DNA of 64,000 bases, from the NCBI RefSeq assembly GCF_020177375.1, contig NZ_JAIWHV010000001.1, forward strand, positions 682,001 through 746,000. The letters run 5' to 3'. Position 1 is the first letter of the stretch; each line of letters opens with the position of its first letter. Position numbers and translations under genes: made by a program. The notes beneath the pieces are model-generated. The model saw only the letters and a list, made by a program, of their open reading frames with translations. It had not been told where the DNA came from and did not search any database. Origin of the DNA: Saliphagus infecundisoli (GTDB lineage: Archaea > Halobacteriota > Halobacteria > Halobacteriales > Natrialbaceae). Below are positions 50,259 to 58,876 of the stretch, piece after piece.

Positions 50259-52262
50259 TCAGCGCAGCTCGAAGAAGCGCCGGTCGTCGCGCTCGCGGCG
50301 GGCGGGGTAGACGACCGCGAGGTTGCCCGACCTGGTGGCGATCGTCGCGGGAAGCGCCTCGAGTTCGGAACTCCAGCCGGGCGCGCCCGGTCGCGGCGAG
50401 AGGAGGACGGTCGTCCGCTCGCCGTCCTCGCCGAGGGCCTCCGGGAGGTCGTCCCAGCCGACGCGCTCGAAGGCGGCCGGGAGTTCGGGATCGACTCGCT
50501 CGAAGGACTCACGGCCCGACTCGCCGCCGACGAGGAGAACCGAGACCGGCGCGTTCGCCGCCGCGGCGATCCGTTTTGCGCTCCGGGCGGCAGCCGGAAA
50601 GCCCCACTCCCCCTCGATACCGGCCGGGAGGACGACCGTAACCGCCGCGGTCGCCGCGATCGGCTCGCGGACGCGCGCGACGACCACCTGCCGGTCGCTG
50701 CCGGCGAGCAGGCGATCGACCGTCCGCCCGATCGTCCGTCGCCTTCCGGCTCGCCCGTCCCAGCCCACCAGGATCGCCGACGCCCGGTCCTCGACGGCCG
50801 CGCGCTCGAGGCCGGCCGGGACGCCGTGATCGACTCGCGTTCGGGTGCCCATCGGGGCGTCCGCGGCCGCGGCGTGGTCGGCGACGTCCTCGAGGGCCTC
50901 GCTTGCGGCCTCGACGTTTCGTTCGACCGACCGGCCCGGCGGGACCACCGTGAGCGCCGAGAGCGTGCCACCCGGGTCCCGGAGGGAAAGCGCGAGTTCG
51001 ACCAGCCCCTCGGCGTGGTCGGCCGACGGCGAGAGCGCGAGCAGGAGCCGGTCGCCGGCCGTGGGGGTGCGATCGCCGGCCGGCCCGCCCTCGCCGGCCA
51101 TCTCGCGGCCGTACCGGTCGACCACCGTGGGGCTGACGACGCTCATCGCGAGAATCAACAGGACGGTGGCGTTGAGGACGGTGTCGTCGAACAGTTCGAT
51201 CCGGACGCCGACGAGGACGATCGCGAGCGCCGCGGCGGCCTGGCCGAGCGAGAGCCCGAACATCGTCATCCGCTCGGCCGACGAGTAGCCGAAGGCCGCG
51301 CCGGCGATCCAGGCGGCGGCCCACTTGGTCGCGAGGGTCGCGACGATCAGGAACGCCGCAAGCAGGAGCGTCTCGCTGCCGGCGACGAGCACGCGGACGT
51401 CGACGAGCATTCCGATCGAGAGCAGGAAGAAGGGGATGAACAGCGCGTTGCCGACGAACTCGATGCGGTTCATCAGCGGCCCGCGGTGGGGGATCTGGCG
51501 GTTGATCGCCAGCCCGCCGAGGAAGGCGCCGACGATCGGCTCGATCCCGACGACCTCCGCGAGCAGCGCCGAGCCGAAGACGACCGCGAGCACGAAGAGG
51601 TAGTCGCTTGTCCCCTCGCGCCCGCCGCGAGCGAAGAAGGCGCGGCTCAGCCGGGGAACGGCGAGCCAGACGACGGCGAAGAAGCCCGCGACGCCGACCC
51701 CCAACCGGAGCCAGAACGCCCACCCCAGGGTCCCGGCGTCGGCCGCGACGACGACCGCCAGCAGAAGGAGCGCGATCGTGTCGGTGACGACGGTGCCACC
51801 GATCGTCGCGACGACGCTCTCGCGGTCGGCGAGCCCGAGCCGCGAGGCGACGGGGTAGGCGAGCAGGGTGTGGGAGGCGAAGATCGAGGCGAACAGCGCG
51901 GCTCCGGGGAGGCTCATGCCGAAGAGGGCGACGCCCGCGACGGTGCCGACGGCCTGGGGAACCAGAAAGGAGAGCAGGCCGAAGGCGACGCTCCGCGAGC
52001 GGCTCTCGACGAACCGGGCGACGTCGATCTCGAGGCCGGCGAGAAAGAGCAAGTAGAGCAGGCCGACCTCGCCGAGCAGGACGACGGTCTCCCCGCGCTC
52101 GAGGATCGCGAGCCCGTTGGGGCCGACGACGGCACCGGCGAGGATGATCCCGACGATCCCCGGAAGGCGAGCGTAGTCGAGGACGGCGGGCGCGACCAGG
52201 AAGGCGACGATCGCGAGAAAGAAGATCGCGATCGGGTCGCCGACCGGCGTCGCGAGGCTCAT
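50259..52262 (-). CDS. CPA2-type cation:proton antiporter with C-terminal Usp domains
   Basis: The 667-residue protein has an N-terminal antiporter domain (about 1-385, twelve or thirteen TM helices). It includes LPGIVGIILAGAVVGPNGLAIL, FLAGLEIDVARFVESR and HTLLAYPVASRLGLADRE. A cytoplasmic half (from about 400) contains Usp-like segments (LLLALSPSADHAEGLVELAL, AILVGWDGRAGRRRTIGRTVDRLL, VVLPAGIEGEWGFPAAARSA). It would exchange Na+ or K+ for protons, with nucleotide sensing by the Usp part. ATG 52262 is chosen as MSLATPVGDPIAIFFLAI. Confidence 0.86.
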   Translation of the reverse strand: MSLATPVGDPIAIFFLAIVAFLVAPAVLDYARLPGIVGIILAGAVVGPNGLAILERGETVVLLGEVGLLYLLFLAGLEIDVARFVESRSRSVAFGLLSFLVPQAVGTVAGVALFGMSLPGAALFASIFASHTLLAYPVASRLGLADRESVVATIGGTVVTDTIALLLLAVVVAADAGTLGWAFWLRLGVGVAGFFAVVWLAVPRLSRAFFARGGREGTSDYLFVLAVVFGSALLAEVVGIEPIVGAFLGGLAINRQIPHRGPLMNRIEFVGNALFIPFFLLSIGMLVDVRVLVAGSETLLLAAFLIVATLATKWAAAWIAGAAFGYSSAERMTMFGLSLGQAAAALAIVLVGVRIELFDDTVLNATVLLILAMSVVSPTVVDRYGREMAGEGGPAGDRTPTAGDRLLLALSPSADHAEGLVELALSLRDPGGTLSALTVVPPGRSVERNVEAASEALEDVADHAAAADAPMGTRTRVDHGVPAGLERAAVEDRASAILVGWDGRAGRRRTIGRTVDRLLAGSDRQVVVARVREPIAATAAVTVVLPAGIEGEWGFPAAARSAKRIAAAANAPVSVLLVGGESGRESFERVDPELPAAFERVGWDDLPEALGEDGERTTVLLSPRPGAPGWSSELEALPATIATRSGNLAVVYPARRERDDRRFFELR

Positions 52263-52392
52263 CCCTGCGGCCACGCGTTCGCGGTCGTCCCGACGCCCGA
52301 CTCGATCATACGGGGTGAATCGAAGGGGGGACCCATGAAAGGGACGATCCTCCACGGGGCGCGCCAGCGACGAGCGGGCGCGAGACGGTGCG

Positions 52393-52398
52393 TTTACA
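52393..52398 (+). promoter_or_regulatory. TATA box of ksgA
   Basis: TTTACA lies 25-30 bp before ATG 52423, suggesting a leaderless transcript for the ksgA-HemK2 pair. Confidence 0.45.
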
Positions 52399-52422
52399 GC
52401 CGGCGACCGCCAACCCAGGGCG

Positions 52423-53286
52423 ATGAGCGAGCCACGGCGGGACCCTGACGCCCTCATCGCGCGGGCCGGCGTCCGCGGGAACCCCGATCGCGACCAGCAC
52501 TTCCTGATCGACGACCGGGTCCTCGATCGGCTTCCGGGCTACCTCGAGTCGGTCCACGGGGCCGAGAACGGACCCCACACGGACCACCTCCTCGAGATCG
52601 GCGCCGGCACCGGCGCGCTCACCGATCGTCTGCTCGCCGCCGGAGAGCGGGTGACGGCCGTCGAGCGCGACCCCGGCCTCGCGTCCTTCCTCCGCGAGGA
52701 GTTCGCGGCGGAGATCGACGCGGGCCGACTGTCGGTCGTGGAGGGCGACGCTCTCGACGCCGACCTCCCCGAGTTCTCCGCGTCGGTCTCGAACCTCCCC
52801 TACGGCGTCTCGAGCGAGATCGCCTTTCGCCTGCTCCCCGAAAAGCGCCCCCTGGTCCTGATGTTCCAGCGCGAGTTCGCCGACCGGATGGTCGCCGAGC
52901 CGGGGACCCCGGAGTACGGCCGGCTCTCCGTCTCCGCACAACACTACGCCAACTGCGAGGTCGTCGAAACCGTCCCGAAGGAGGCGTTTTCGCCGCCGCC
53001 GGCCGTCGAGAGCGCCGTGGTCAGGACCACCGCCCGAGAACCCGACTACGAGGTCGGCGACGAGGACTTTTTCCTCCGGTTCGTCAAAGCGATCTTCACC
53101 CAGCGCCGGAAGACGATCCGGAACGCGATCCGGAACACCGCACACATCTCCGGGCTCGACGACCCCGATGCGGTCGTCGCGGCGGCCGACGAGACCCTCC
53201 TCTCGAAACGCGCCGGCGCGCTCGCGCCGACCGACTTCGCCGACCTCGCGGCCCTGGCCGACGACGTCGGGAGGGGAGACGGGTAA
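52423..53286 (+). CDS. rsmA: 16S rRNA dimethyladenosine transferase KsgA
   Basis: The 287-residue enzyme dimethylates two adenosines near the 3' end of 16S rRNA. It shows NPDRDQHFLIDDRVLDRLP near 20, the SAM-binding GAGTGALTDRLLAAGERVTAVERD near 65, and the catalytic SNLPYGVSSEIAFRLL near 121. The C-terminal domain has FSPPPAVESAVVR and TQRRKTIRNAIRN. It is followed immediately (TAA ATG) by a HemK2-type methyltransferase, so the two are one operon. Confidence 0.94.
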   Translation: MSEPRRDPDALIARAGVRGNPDRDQHFLIDDRVLDRLPGYLESVHGAENGPHTDHLLEIGAGTGALTDRLLAAGERVTAVERDPGLASFLREEFAAEIDAGRLSVVEGDALDADLPEFSASVSNLPYGVSSEIAFRLLPEKRPLVLMFQREFADRMVAEPGTPEYGRLSVSAQHYANCEVVETVPKEAFSPPPAVESAVVRTTAREPDYEVGDEDFFLRFVKAIFTQRRKTIRNAIRNTAHISGLDDPDAVVAAADETLLSKRAGALAPTDFADLAALADDVGRGDG

Positions 53287-53862
53287 ATGGGGGACCTCGC
53301 CGACCGCCGCGGGCTCGAGACCGACGTCTACGAGCCCGCCGAGGACTCCCGGCTGCTCGCGAGCGTCGCCGTCTCCCGGCTTGCGGACGCACGGCGAGTC
53401 CTCGAGGTCGGCACTGGCTCGGGGTACGTCGCCGAGCGGATGGCCGAGGAGACCGGTGCCCGGGTGATCGCCTCGGACGTCAACCCCCATGCCTGTGTGA
53501 GCGCGCGCGAGCGGGGTGTCGAGGCCGTTCGGGCGGATCTCGTCTCTCCCTTCGCAGACGGCGCGTTCGACGCCGTCGTCTTCAACCCGCCGTACCTCCC
53601 GACGGACCCCGATAACGAGTGGGACGACTGGATGGAGCGGGCGCTCTCGGGGGGTGAGTCGGGCCGGGAGGTGATCGAGGCGTTTCTCGAACGCGTCGGG
53701 CGTGTGCTCACCTCCGACGGGCGGGTCCTCCTGCTCGTGAGCAGCCTCGCCGGCGTCTCGGAGGTCGTCGAGCGAGCGGGCGAGGCCGGCTTCAGCGCTG
53801 TCGCCCGCGCCGACGAGTCTTACCCCTTCGAGACGCTGACCGTCGTCGAACTCTTTTACTAA
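53287..53862 (+). CDS. HemK2/Mtq2-type glutamine methyltransferase
   Basis: The 191-residue Rossmann methyltransferase has VYEPAEDSRLLASV (14-27), SAM motif EVGTGSGYVAERMA (40-53) and the catalytic NPPY at 100-103 (VFNPPYLPTDPDNEWDDW). This short form without a PrmC N-domain matches the HemK2/Mtq2 group that methylates the GGQ glutamine of release factor aRF1. Trm112, its usual partner, is at 47259. It begins at the base after the ksgA stop. Confidence 0.86.
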   Translation: MGDLADRRGLETDVYEPAEDSRLLASVAVSRLADARRVLEVGTGSGYVAERMAEETGARVIASDVNPHACVSARERGVEAVRADLVSPFADGAFDAVVFNPPYLPTDPDNEWDDWMERALSGGESGREVIEAFLERVGRVLTSDGRVLLLVSSLAGVSEVVERAGEAGFSAVARADESYPFETLTVVELFY

Positions 53863-54660
53863 CTATCCCCTCCGGATCCGGGGACAGACCACCAGCCGGG
53901 CCCGACCCGCACCGTCGGCCAGATCGAACGCCAGTTCGAGAGGCTCGTCATCGCCCAGTCGGAGCCGGACCGCCTCGTCGGGGAGCACTCGATGGATGGC
54001 CTCCAGATACGACAGCGAGAACGTCGATCTCGACGGTTCGGTCGGGGGCCGCTCGAGCCCCTCGAGATCGGACTCGGGGACGGTCAGGGACATCTCGTCG
54101 GTGTCGCCGTCGGCCGCGGCGACGAGCGCGGGGTCGTCCGTGACCCCCAGCGTGAGGTGGTCGGCGAGCGTTCCCGCGGCCCGGATCGCCGAGCCGACCG
54201 TCTCGCCCTCCGTGTGGACCGCCGCCCCGTCCATCGAGAACGCTTCGAGGTCGGGCGGCTCCCGGATCGAGTCGGGATCGAGGAGGCCGATGGCGTACTC
54301 GAGTCCCTCGGCCGCGAGCCGGAGCCGGCCGTCGGGATCGAGCCACAGCCGGATTGGCCCGCGAGGAGCGACCGAGAGCGCGTCGTCGATCCGGGAGAGA
54401 TCGATCCCGAGGGTCCGGCCGTCGCTCCGGTAGGTGTCGAAGGCAGCGGGTTCGAGTTCGACGCTCGCCGCGGCGACGGTCGCCGGACCGATCGCCGAGA
54501 TCCCCAGTCCGTCGGGAGCGAGGCGGAGCCGGCACTCGGAGACGACGCTCCCGACGGCCTCGAGGGTCGTCGAGAGCGTGTCGGCCGAGCAGACGAGTTC
54601 GACCGGAGGTTCGTCGTCGTACTGTTCCGTTCGCGTCGGTCGGGTGTCGGTCGTGGTCAT
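53863..54660 (-). CDS. Divergent PCNA-like DNA sliding clamp
   Basis: The 265-residue protein aligns along its length with haloarchaeal PCNA. Matching blocks are ADTLSTTLEAVGSVVSECRLRLAPDGLGI near 26, DLSRIDDAL near 88, GLEYAIGLLDPDSIREPPDL near 117, DGDTDEMSLTVPESDL near 183, STFSLSYLEAIHRVLPDEAVRLRLG near 210 and the end CPRIRRG. It differs by an about 20-residue N-terminal tail (MTTTDTRPTRTEQYDD) and many substitutions. It could be a second clamp or a clamp-like regulator. The convergent stop abuts that of the HemK2 gene. Confidence 0.8.
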   Translation of the reverse strand: MTTTDTRPTRTEQYDDEPPVELVCSADTLSTTLEAVGSVVSECRLRLAPDGLGISAIGPATVAAASVELEPAAFDTYRSDGRTLGIDLSRIDDALSVAPRGPIRLWLDPDGRLRLAAEGLEYAIGLLDPDSIREPPDLEAFSMDGAAVHTEGETVGSAIRAAGTLADHLTLGVTDDPALVAAADGDTDEMSLTVPESDLEGLERPPTEPSRSTFSLSYLEAIHRVLPDEAVRLRLGDDEPLELAFDLADGAGRARLVVCPRIRRG

Positions 54661-54918
54661 GATGGCGGGACCCTCGACCGACGGAGCAACGGCTATCCGT
54701 GCGGGGTTCCACCCGACGGTGGGGGCAGCCGCCTCCGCGTTTCGATCGGCCGGGCGATCCTGGCAGGGAAACCGGCCGATCGCGTCTCGGATCCCGGAAC
54801 GACGTACTCGCCCGGACCGTATAATCGTTATGTCGATATGCTTGGGTGTTCGAGGGGGATAATCCGATATCAGTTATCTATATATGACTCAATCAGATAT
54901 CGTAACCTGAAACGGGTT
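54661..54918. other. AT-rich promoter region
   Basis: The first about 120 bp are ordinary GC-rich intergenic DNA. From about 54820 to 54918 the composition becomes AT-rich and contains several GATAT motifs and a TATATAT element. See the separate entry for the paired GATATC sites. Confidence 0.5.
54866..54901. promoter_or_regulatory. Paired GATATC sites flanking TATATAT
   Basis: GATATC at 54866-54871 and again at 54896-54901 are exactly 30 bp apart. Their flanks (CGATATCAG and, reading the other way, CGATATCTG) form an inverted pair. TATATAT at 54879-54885 lies between them, 34-40 bp before ATG 54919. The layout suggests a repressor pair around a promoter (inference). Confidence 0.5.
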
Positions 54919-55476
54919 ATGTCTACCAACGATCGATCTCGCGGGATCCTGACCCCGTCCGACCGCGCGTACCTCCGGGGCGAGTACGAACCGGGGAGCG
55001 TCCAGTCCGAGCGGAACACTCGCGAGCGGATCCGTGAGCGGGTCTTCGAGTCGCTCCGGGACTTCGAACTCCTGATCGAACACCTCCCCGAACGCGACCG
55101 GGGCCTTGTCTTCGAGAAGCGTCTCGAGGAACTCGACGGTCCCGAGGCGTTCGACGCGCTCGTCGCGGCGATGGCCTTTCTCTATCGGGGCATCGAGGAC
55201 TCCGACGCCGACGTCGAGGAGGTGCTCCGGGAGGGGGTCGCGCTGGCGGAGGCCGACCGCGACCGTGCGGTCTCGGTCGAGTTCGAGCGAACGTTCCACG
55301 CGCTGTCGGGCGAGGAGCTGCTCCGTCGGCTCGAGGACGGCGAGACGCTGTCGCTTTCCGAACTCGCCTACCTCCAGCGAAGCGACGACGTTCCACGAGG
55401 AGAGCTGGCCGACGCGCTCGCGAGCGAGAAGCGAGTCGAGGACGGCCGGATCCAGTCGCGGGTGACCGACTTCTAG
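54919..55476 (+). CDS. Conserved haloarchaeal protein of unknown function
   Basis: The 185-residue soluble, highly charged protein starts MSTNDRSRGILTPSDRAYLRGE. It continues SERNTRERIRERVFESLRDFELLIEHLPERDRGLVFEK, mostly helical, and ends in KRVEDGRIQSRVTDF. I recognise the start pattern (G-I-L-T/S-P-x-D-R-x-Y-L-R-G) from haloarchaeal proteins annotated only as unknown. No enzyme motif is visible. It is behind an unusual AT-rich promoter with paired GATATC sites. Confidence 0.72.
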   Translation: MSTNDRSRGILTPSDRAYLRGEYEPGSVQSERNTRERIRERVFESLRDFELLIEHLPERDRGLVFEKRLEELDGPEAFDALVAAMAFLYRGIEDSDADVEEVLREGVALAEADRDRAVSVEFERTFHALSGEELLRRLEDGETLSLSELAYLQRSDDVPRGELADALASEKRVEDGRIQSRVTDF

Positions 55477-55590
55477 GGAGTCATGGGCCGTTGTGGATTA
55501 TTTTCGACCCATTTGGACTGGAATCTCGTGCTTGGTACAGTGCGTGTACGTACCGGTTTACTCCCGTCAGAGCTTCGATTTACAGAACAA

Positions 55591-55598
55591 TTATAATT
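55591..55598 (+). promoter_or_regulatory. TATA box of the small membrane gene
   Basis: TTATAATT lies 22-29 bp before the ATG at 55620, in the range for leaderless initiation. Confidence 0.4.
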
Positions 55599-55619
55599 CC
55601 TTCCGTCTGACTGAATAGT

Positions 55620-55817
55620 ATGTCCGCGCTTCGGTCTGCCTTTTTCGATTGGAATCTGAACCGAGTGGTGAGGGTTGCTGTGAGCGTTACTGCAGTCTTC
55701 CTCGCAACTCGACTTACTGATGGGTTACTTGTGGGACTTGGAGTAGTAGTCGCACTGGCCATAGTACTCGATGTTCCGTGGTGGCTGTACGACCGATACG
55801 CGCAGTCAGACAAGTGA
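55620..55817 (+). CDS. 65-residue membrane protein with low GC
   Basis: ATG 55620 opens 65 codons: MSALRSAFFDWNLNRVVRVAVSVTAVFL, then a second TM stretch (LTDGLLVGLGVVVALAIVLDVPWWLYDRYAQSDK). Two TM helices with a cytoplasmic basic start are likely. Codon use is plainly less GC-rich than its neighbours (many third-position A/T). A TATA-like element is upstream. It may be a recent arrival; function unknown. Confidence 0.6.
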   Translation: MSALRSAFFDWNLNRVVRVAVSVTAVFLATRLTDGLLVGLGVVVALAIVLDVPWWLYDRYAQSDK

Positions 55818-55857
55818 TATACTCGCACCTGAAGTGAGCAAATTCTGCAGTCGACTT

Positions 55858-57114
55858 CTAGAACGTCGAGAGCTCGCCGTCGATCACGCGGCGGGTGATC
55901 GAGGTGACGTCGGCGAGCTGGTCGTTCACGATCGCCTCGATCTCGCCGCGTACGTCCTCGACCGTGACGCCTTCCTCGGTGACGACGTGGACGTCGGCGA
56001 CGTGGGGCTCGTCGATCGGCCGGCCGATCTGGCTGAGGAGCCGAACCCGGAGGTCGCGGATACCCGAGACGTCGGCGACGACCGCCTCCGCGATCTCGGT
56101 GCTCAGAAGGTTGTAGATCTTCCCGATGTGGTTGACCGGGTTCTTCCCGCTCGTGGCCTCCATGCTCATCGACCGGTTGGGCGTGATGAGGCCGTTTGCA
56201 CGGTTCCCGCGGCCGACCGAACCGTCGTCGCCCTGTTCGGCGGACGTGCCGGTGACGGTGAGATAGATCGAACCCTCGTCGTAGTCGTCGGCGGTGTTGA
56301 CGTAGACCGAGACCTCCCGATCCGTGTACTCGCCCGCCAACTCCTCGACTTCCGCGCGGACGGATTCGACGGCCTCGCGATAGTCGTCCATGTCGGCGAC
56401 GTGTTCGTCCACCATCGCCGCCGCGACGGTGACGTCGATCGCATCCTCCTCGCGTTTGCCCATGATCTTCACGTCCGAGCCGATCTCGGGGTTCTCCTCG
56501 GCGTAGGCGCCGTTGAGATGGCGTTCGGCCTCGAGGACGATCCGTTCGGTCTCCGAGAGGGGAGCGTGGCCGACGCCGAAGCTCGTGTCGTTGGCCATCG
56601 GCGCCGTCACCTCCTCTCGCGGGCTCTGCCCGCTCGAACTGTCCGAGGAGCCTGCCTCTTCGCTGTCCTCACCGAAGACGTCCTGGAGGTCGCCGCTGCC
56701 CGCGCCGAGTTTGACGTCGACGATGATGTCCGTCCCGAACTCGAGTTGGGGGATCGTCTCGGCAAGGTACTCCCGGGCGGCCTCGAGAGCGATTCGCTCG
56801 GTCGGGATCGTCGTCCCCTCGTATCGTTTCGTCGCCCGGCCGACGATCAGCAGGTAGATCGGATCGACGACCTCGCCGCCGCCGAAGGCGGGTTCGGCCT
56901 CGCCGGCGACGAGTTGGGTCTCGTCGGTGTTGAAGTGGAGTACGTGGCCCACTCGGTCTAAATACGCCTGGGCGAGCGCGCTCGCGACGCTCTCGGCGAT
57001 CCCGTCACAGATCGAGTCGGGGTGTCCCAGCCCCTTTCGCTCGACGATCTCTACCTCCTGATCCTCGACTGCGCGTCGATCGATCGCCTCGACGCGGACG
57101 TTCCGTTCGGTCAT
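55858..57114 (-). CDS. mat: Archaeal S-adenosylmethionine synthetase
   Basis: The 418-residue enzyme makes S-adenosylmethionine from methionine and ATP and belongs to the archaeal MAT family. Marks are [17 protein letters not shown] near 25, [14 protein letters not shown] near 60, [15 protein letters not shown] near 134, [20 protein letters not shown] near 172 and [20 protein letters not shown] near 300. Residues about 149-170 form a Ser/Glu insertion between the two halves, longer than in methanogen enzymes. ATG 57114 begins [14 protein letters not shown]. Confidence 0.94.
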   Translation of the reverse strand: MTERNVRVEAIDRRAVEDQEVEIVERKGLGHPDSICDGIAESVASALAQAYLDRVGHVLHFNTDETQLVAGEAEPAFGGGEVVDPIYLLIVGRATKRYEGTTIPTERIALEAAREYLAETIPQLEFGTDIIVDVKLGAGSGDLQDVFGEDSEEAGSSDSSSGQSPREEVTAPMANDTSFGVGHAPLSETERIVLEAERHLNGAYAEENPEIGSDVKIMGKREEDAIDVTVAAAMVDEHVADMDDYREAVESVRAEVEELAGEYTDREVSVYVNTADDYDEGSIYLTVTGTSAEQGDDGSVGRGNRANGLITPNRSMSMEATSGKNPVNHIGKIYNLLSTEIAEAVVADVSGIRDLRVRLLSQIGRPIDEPHVADVHVVTEEGVTVEDVRGEIEAIVNDQLADVTSITRRVIDGELSTF

Positions 57115-57259
57115 TGTCTCGCCTTCGCCGCCGGCCGTTCTATAACTTGCGAAGATGATTTCGACGTGGATTATAACTGTGGGACAGTCGCGGACGCCTC
57201 CCGTCACCACGCCCCACACGTGGGGAACGCTCATTGGCGACGATCTCCGTCGTCGGTCC

Positions 57260-58228
57260 ATGGACGACCGCGTCGCGGCGGCTCTCGAGAACACCTTTCC
57301 CGACCGGACGGTCGAGACGGTCGCCTCGACGGGCCCCTCCTGGAACGACGCGAACCGGACGGTCGGCGTCGAGTTCGCCGACGGCGAGAGGATCTATCTG
57401 AAACTCGCCATCGACGGGGACGGGACCCGAATCACCCGCGAGCGGGCCGTGATCGCGTTCGTCTCGGCGACCGATGCGGTGGCGGTACCGCGCGTGGTGG
57501 CGAGCGACGTCGATCGTGAGACTCCGTACCTCGTGACGGAACCCGTCCCCGGCCGATCGCTCGAGAAGCGGTGGATGGAGGCGAATCCGGCGGAACGGGC
57601 GGCGCTCGCTCGAGCGGTCGGACGGGCGCTGGCGCGCCTTCACCGGGTCCGGTTCGACGACCACGGTCACGTGACCGGCAGCGGTCCCGAGGGACTCGAT
57701 GTCGAAACCGGACCGTGGACGACGGTCCTCGTCGAACGGATCGAGGCGATGCGATCGCTCGTACCCGCCGACCGCTTCGATCGCCACTTCGACCGGGTGA
57801 TCGAGGCCGTCGAGGCCGACCGGGACCTGCTGGAGGGGGCGCCCGCCACCCTGGTTCACGGCGACCCGGCTCGCCCGAACTGTTTTTGCGACGAGCGGGG
57901 CGTCGGCTTCCTCGACTGGGAGATCGCCCACGTCGGCGACCCGGCGAGGGAACTCCACCGCGCCTGCGACCAGCAGATCGCCCCGCTCCGCGGGTGCGGC
58001 CCCGACAGGCTCGTCGAGGCGCTCCACGAGGGGTACCGGGCCGAGGCCGGCGGGCTCCCGTCGGGGTACGAGCGACGCCGTCCGATCTACGATGCCGTTC
58101 GCTTTCTGGGGGTCTCCGGATTCTTCGAGAAATACGTAGCGTACCGCGAGGAGCCGGCCGACGAACTCGCGGCGTGGGTCGAAGGCGAGATGGATCGCCG
58201 GCTCGCTCGGCTCTCCGACGGGTCGTGA
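57260..58228 (+). CDS. APH-family phosphotransferase
   Basis: The 322-residue kinase-fold protein has LVHGDPARPNCFCDERGVGFLDWEIAHVGDPARELHRA in the region near 199-236: the catalytic Asp of HGD, the Asn, and the metal Asp of DWE. These are the aminoglycoside/choline/homoserine kinase motifs. N-terminal ANRTVGVEFADGERIYLKLAIDG includes the ATP Lys. The acceptor is unknown. ATG 57260 (MDDRVAAALENTF) is chosen over the ATG at 57155, which adds Pro/Thr-rich sequence. Confidence 0.82.
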   Translation: MDDRVAAALENTFPDRTVETVASTGPSWNDANRTVGVEFADGERIYLKLAIDGDGTRITRERAVIAFVSATDAVAVPRVVASDVDRETPYLVTEPVPGRSLEKRWMEANPAERAALARAVGRALARLHRVRFDDHGHVTGSGPEGLDVETGPWTTVLVERIEAMRSLVPADRFDRHFDRVIEAVEADRDLLEGAPATLVHGDPARPNCFCDERGVGFLDWEIAHVGDPARELHRACDQQIAPLRGCGPDRLVEALHEGYRAEAGGLPSGYERRRPIYDAVRFLGVSGFFEKYVAYREEPADELAAWVEGEMDRRLARLSDGS

Positions 58229-58249
58229 TGCTACGATCACCGCCCGACC

Positions 58250-58786
58250 TCACTCCTCGAGCAACAGTTCCAGATAGGAGGTTCGGATCTGATCGTCGGC
58301 GTCGAGCCCGAGTTCGTCGAGGACCGCGACTGCGCCCTCGCGGGCGGGTTCGATCTCGCCTTCCTCGGCCTCGGTCTCGACCTCGACGAACTCGCCGACG
58401 CCCTCGACGCGATCCAGAGTGACGGTGTACTCGCGGACCCTGACTCGCTCGCGCTCCTTTCGCACGGTGGCGGCCGGCTCGAACCCGAGGGAGGTGAGGA
58501 TCGCGTCGACTGCCTCGCCGCTCTCGATCGCGGTCTCGATCTCCGTGCGGGTCTTCGACTCCGTCTCGACGAGGGGGCCCTTGTAGGTCAGCCGGCTCTC
58601 GTCGCCGCCGTCGGCGGACTCCCGGCGCACCCGGAGGGCCTCGTCGGTCTCGGGAAAGGATCGGTGTGGGGCGTCGTAGTAGGTGTCCTCCTGGACGACC
58701 CGCCCGCGGAAGGCGGCGTCGCGCTCCTCGAGACGGGCCCGGACGGCCTCGAGGTGGGCGGGAACCTTCAGTTCGACCTCGTACAT
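58250..58786 (-). CDS. cyaB: CYTH-domain protein (class IV adenylate cyclase/thiamine triphosphatase-like)
   Basis: The 178-residue protein is one CYTH domain. It starts MYEVELKVPAH with the E-x-E-x-K metal/phosphate motif at 3-7. DTYYDAPHRSFPETDEALRVRRES near 34-57, LTYKGPLVETESKTRTEIE near 66 and the acidic FVEVETEAEEGE complete the tunnel fold. It belongs to the CyaB-like group; archaeal members may hydrolyse inorganic triphosphate or make cAMP. ATG 58786 is the family start. Confidence 0.84.
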   Translation of the reverse strand: MYEVELKVPAHLEAVRARLEERDAAFRGRVVQEDTYYDAPHRSFPETDEALRVRRESADGGDESRLTYKGPLVETESKTRTEIETAIESGEAVDAILTSLGFEPAATVRKERERVRVREYTVTLDRVEGVGEFVEVETEAEEGEIEPAREGAVAVLDELGLDADDQIRTSYLELLLEE

Positions 58787-58846
58787 ACGGGGGAGTCCGA
58801 CGGCGAGGGGAAGAATCGGTCGGTTACCGCCGGCCCAAAACGTCGT

Positions 58847-58853
58847 CCTTAAA
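58847..58853 (+). promoter_or_regulatory. TATA box of the FKBP gene
   Basis: CCTTAAA lies 24-30 bp before ATG 58877. The spacing supports this ATG over the in-frame ATG at 58853. Confidence 0.5.
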
Positions 58854-58876
58854 TGGCGACGGGGGGACGTTTGGGT

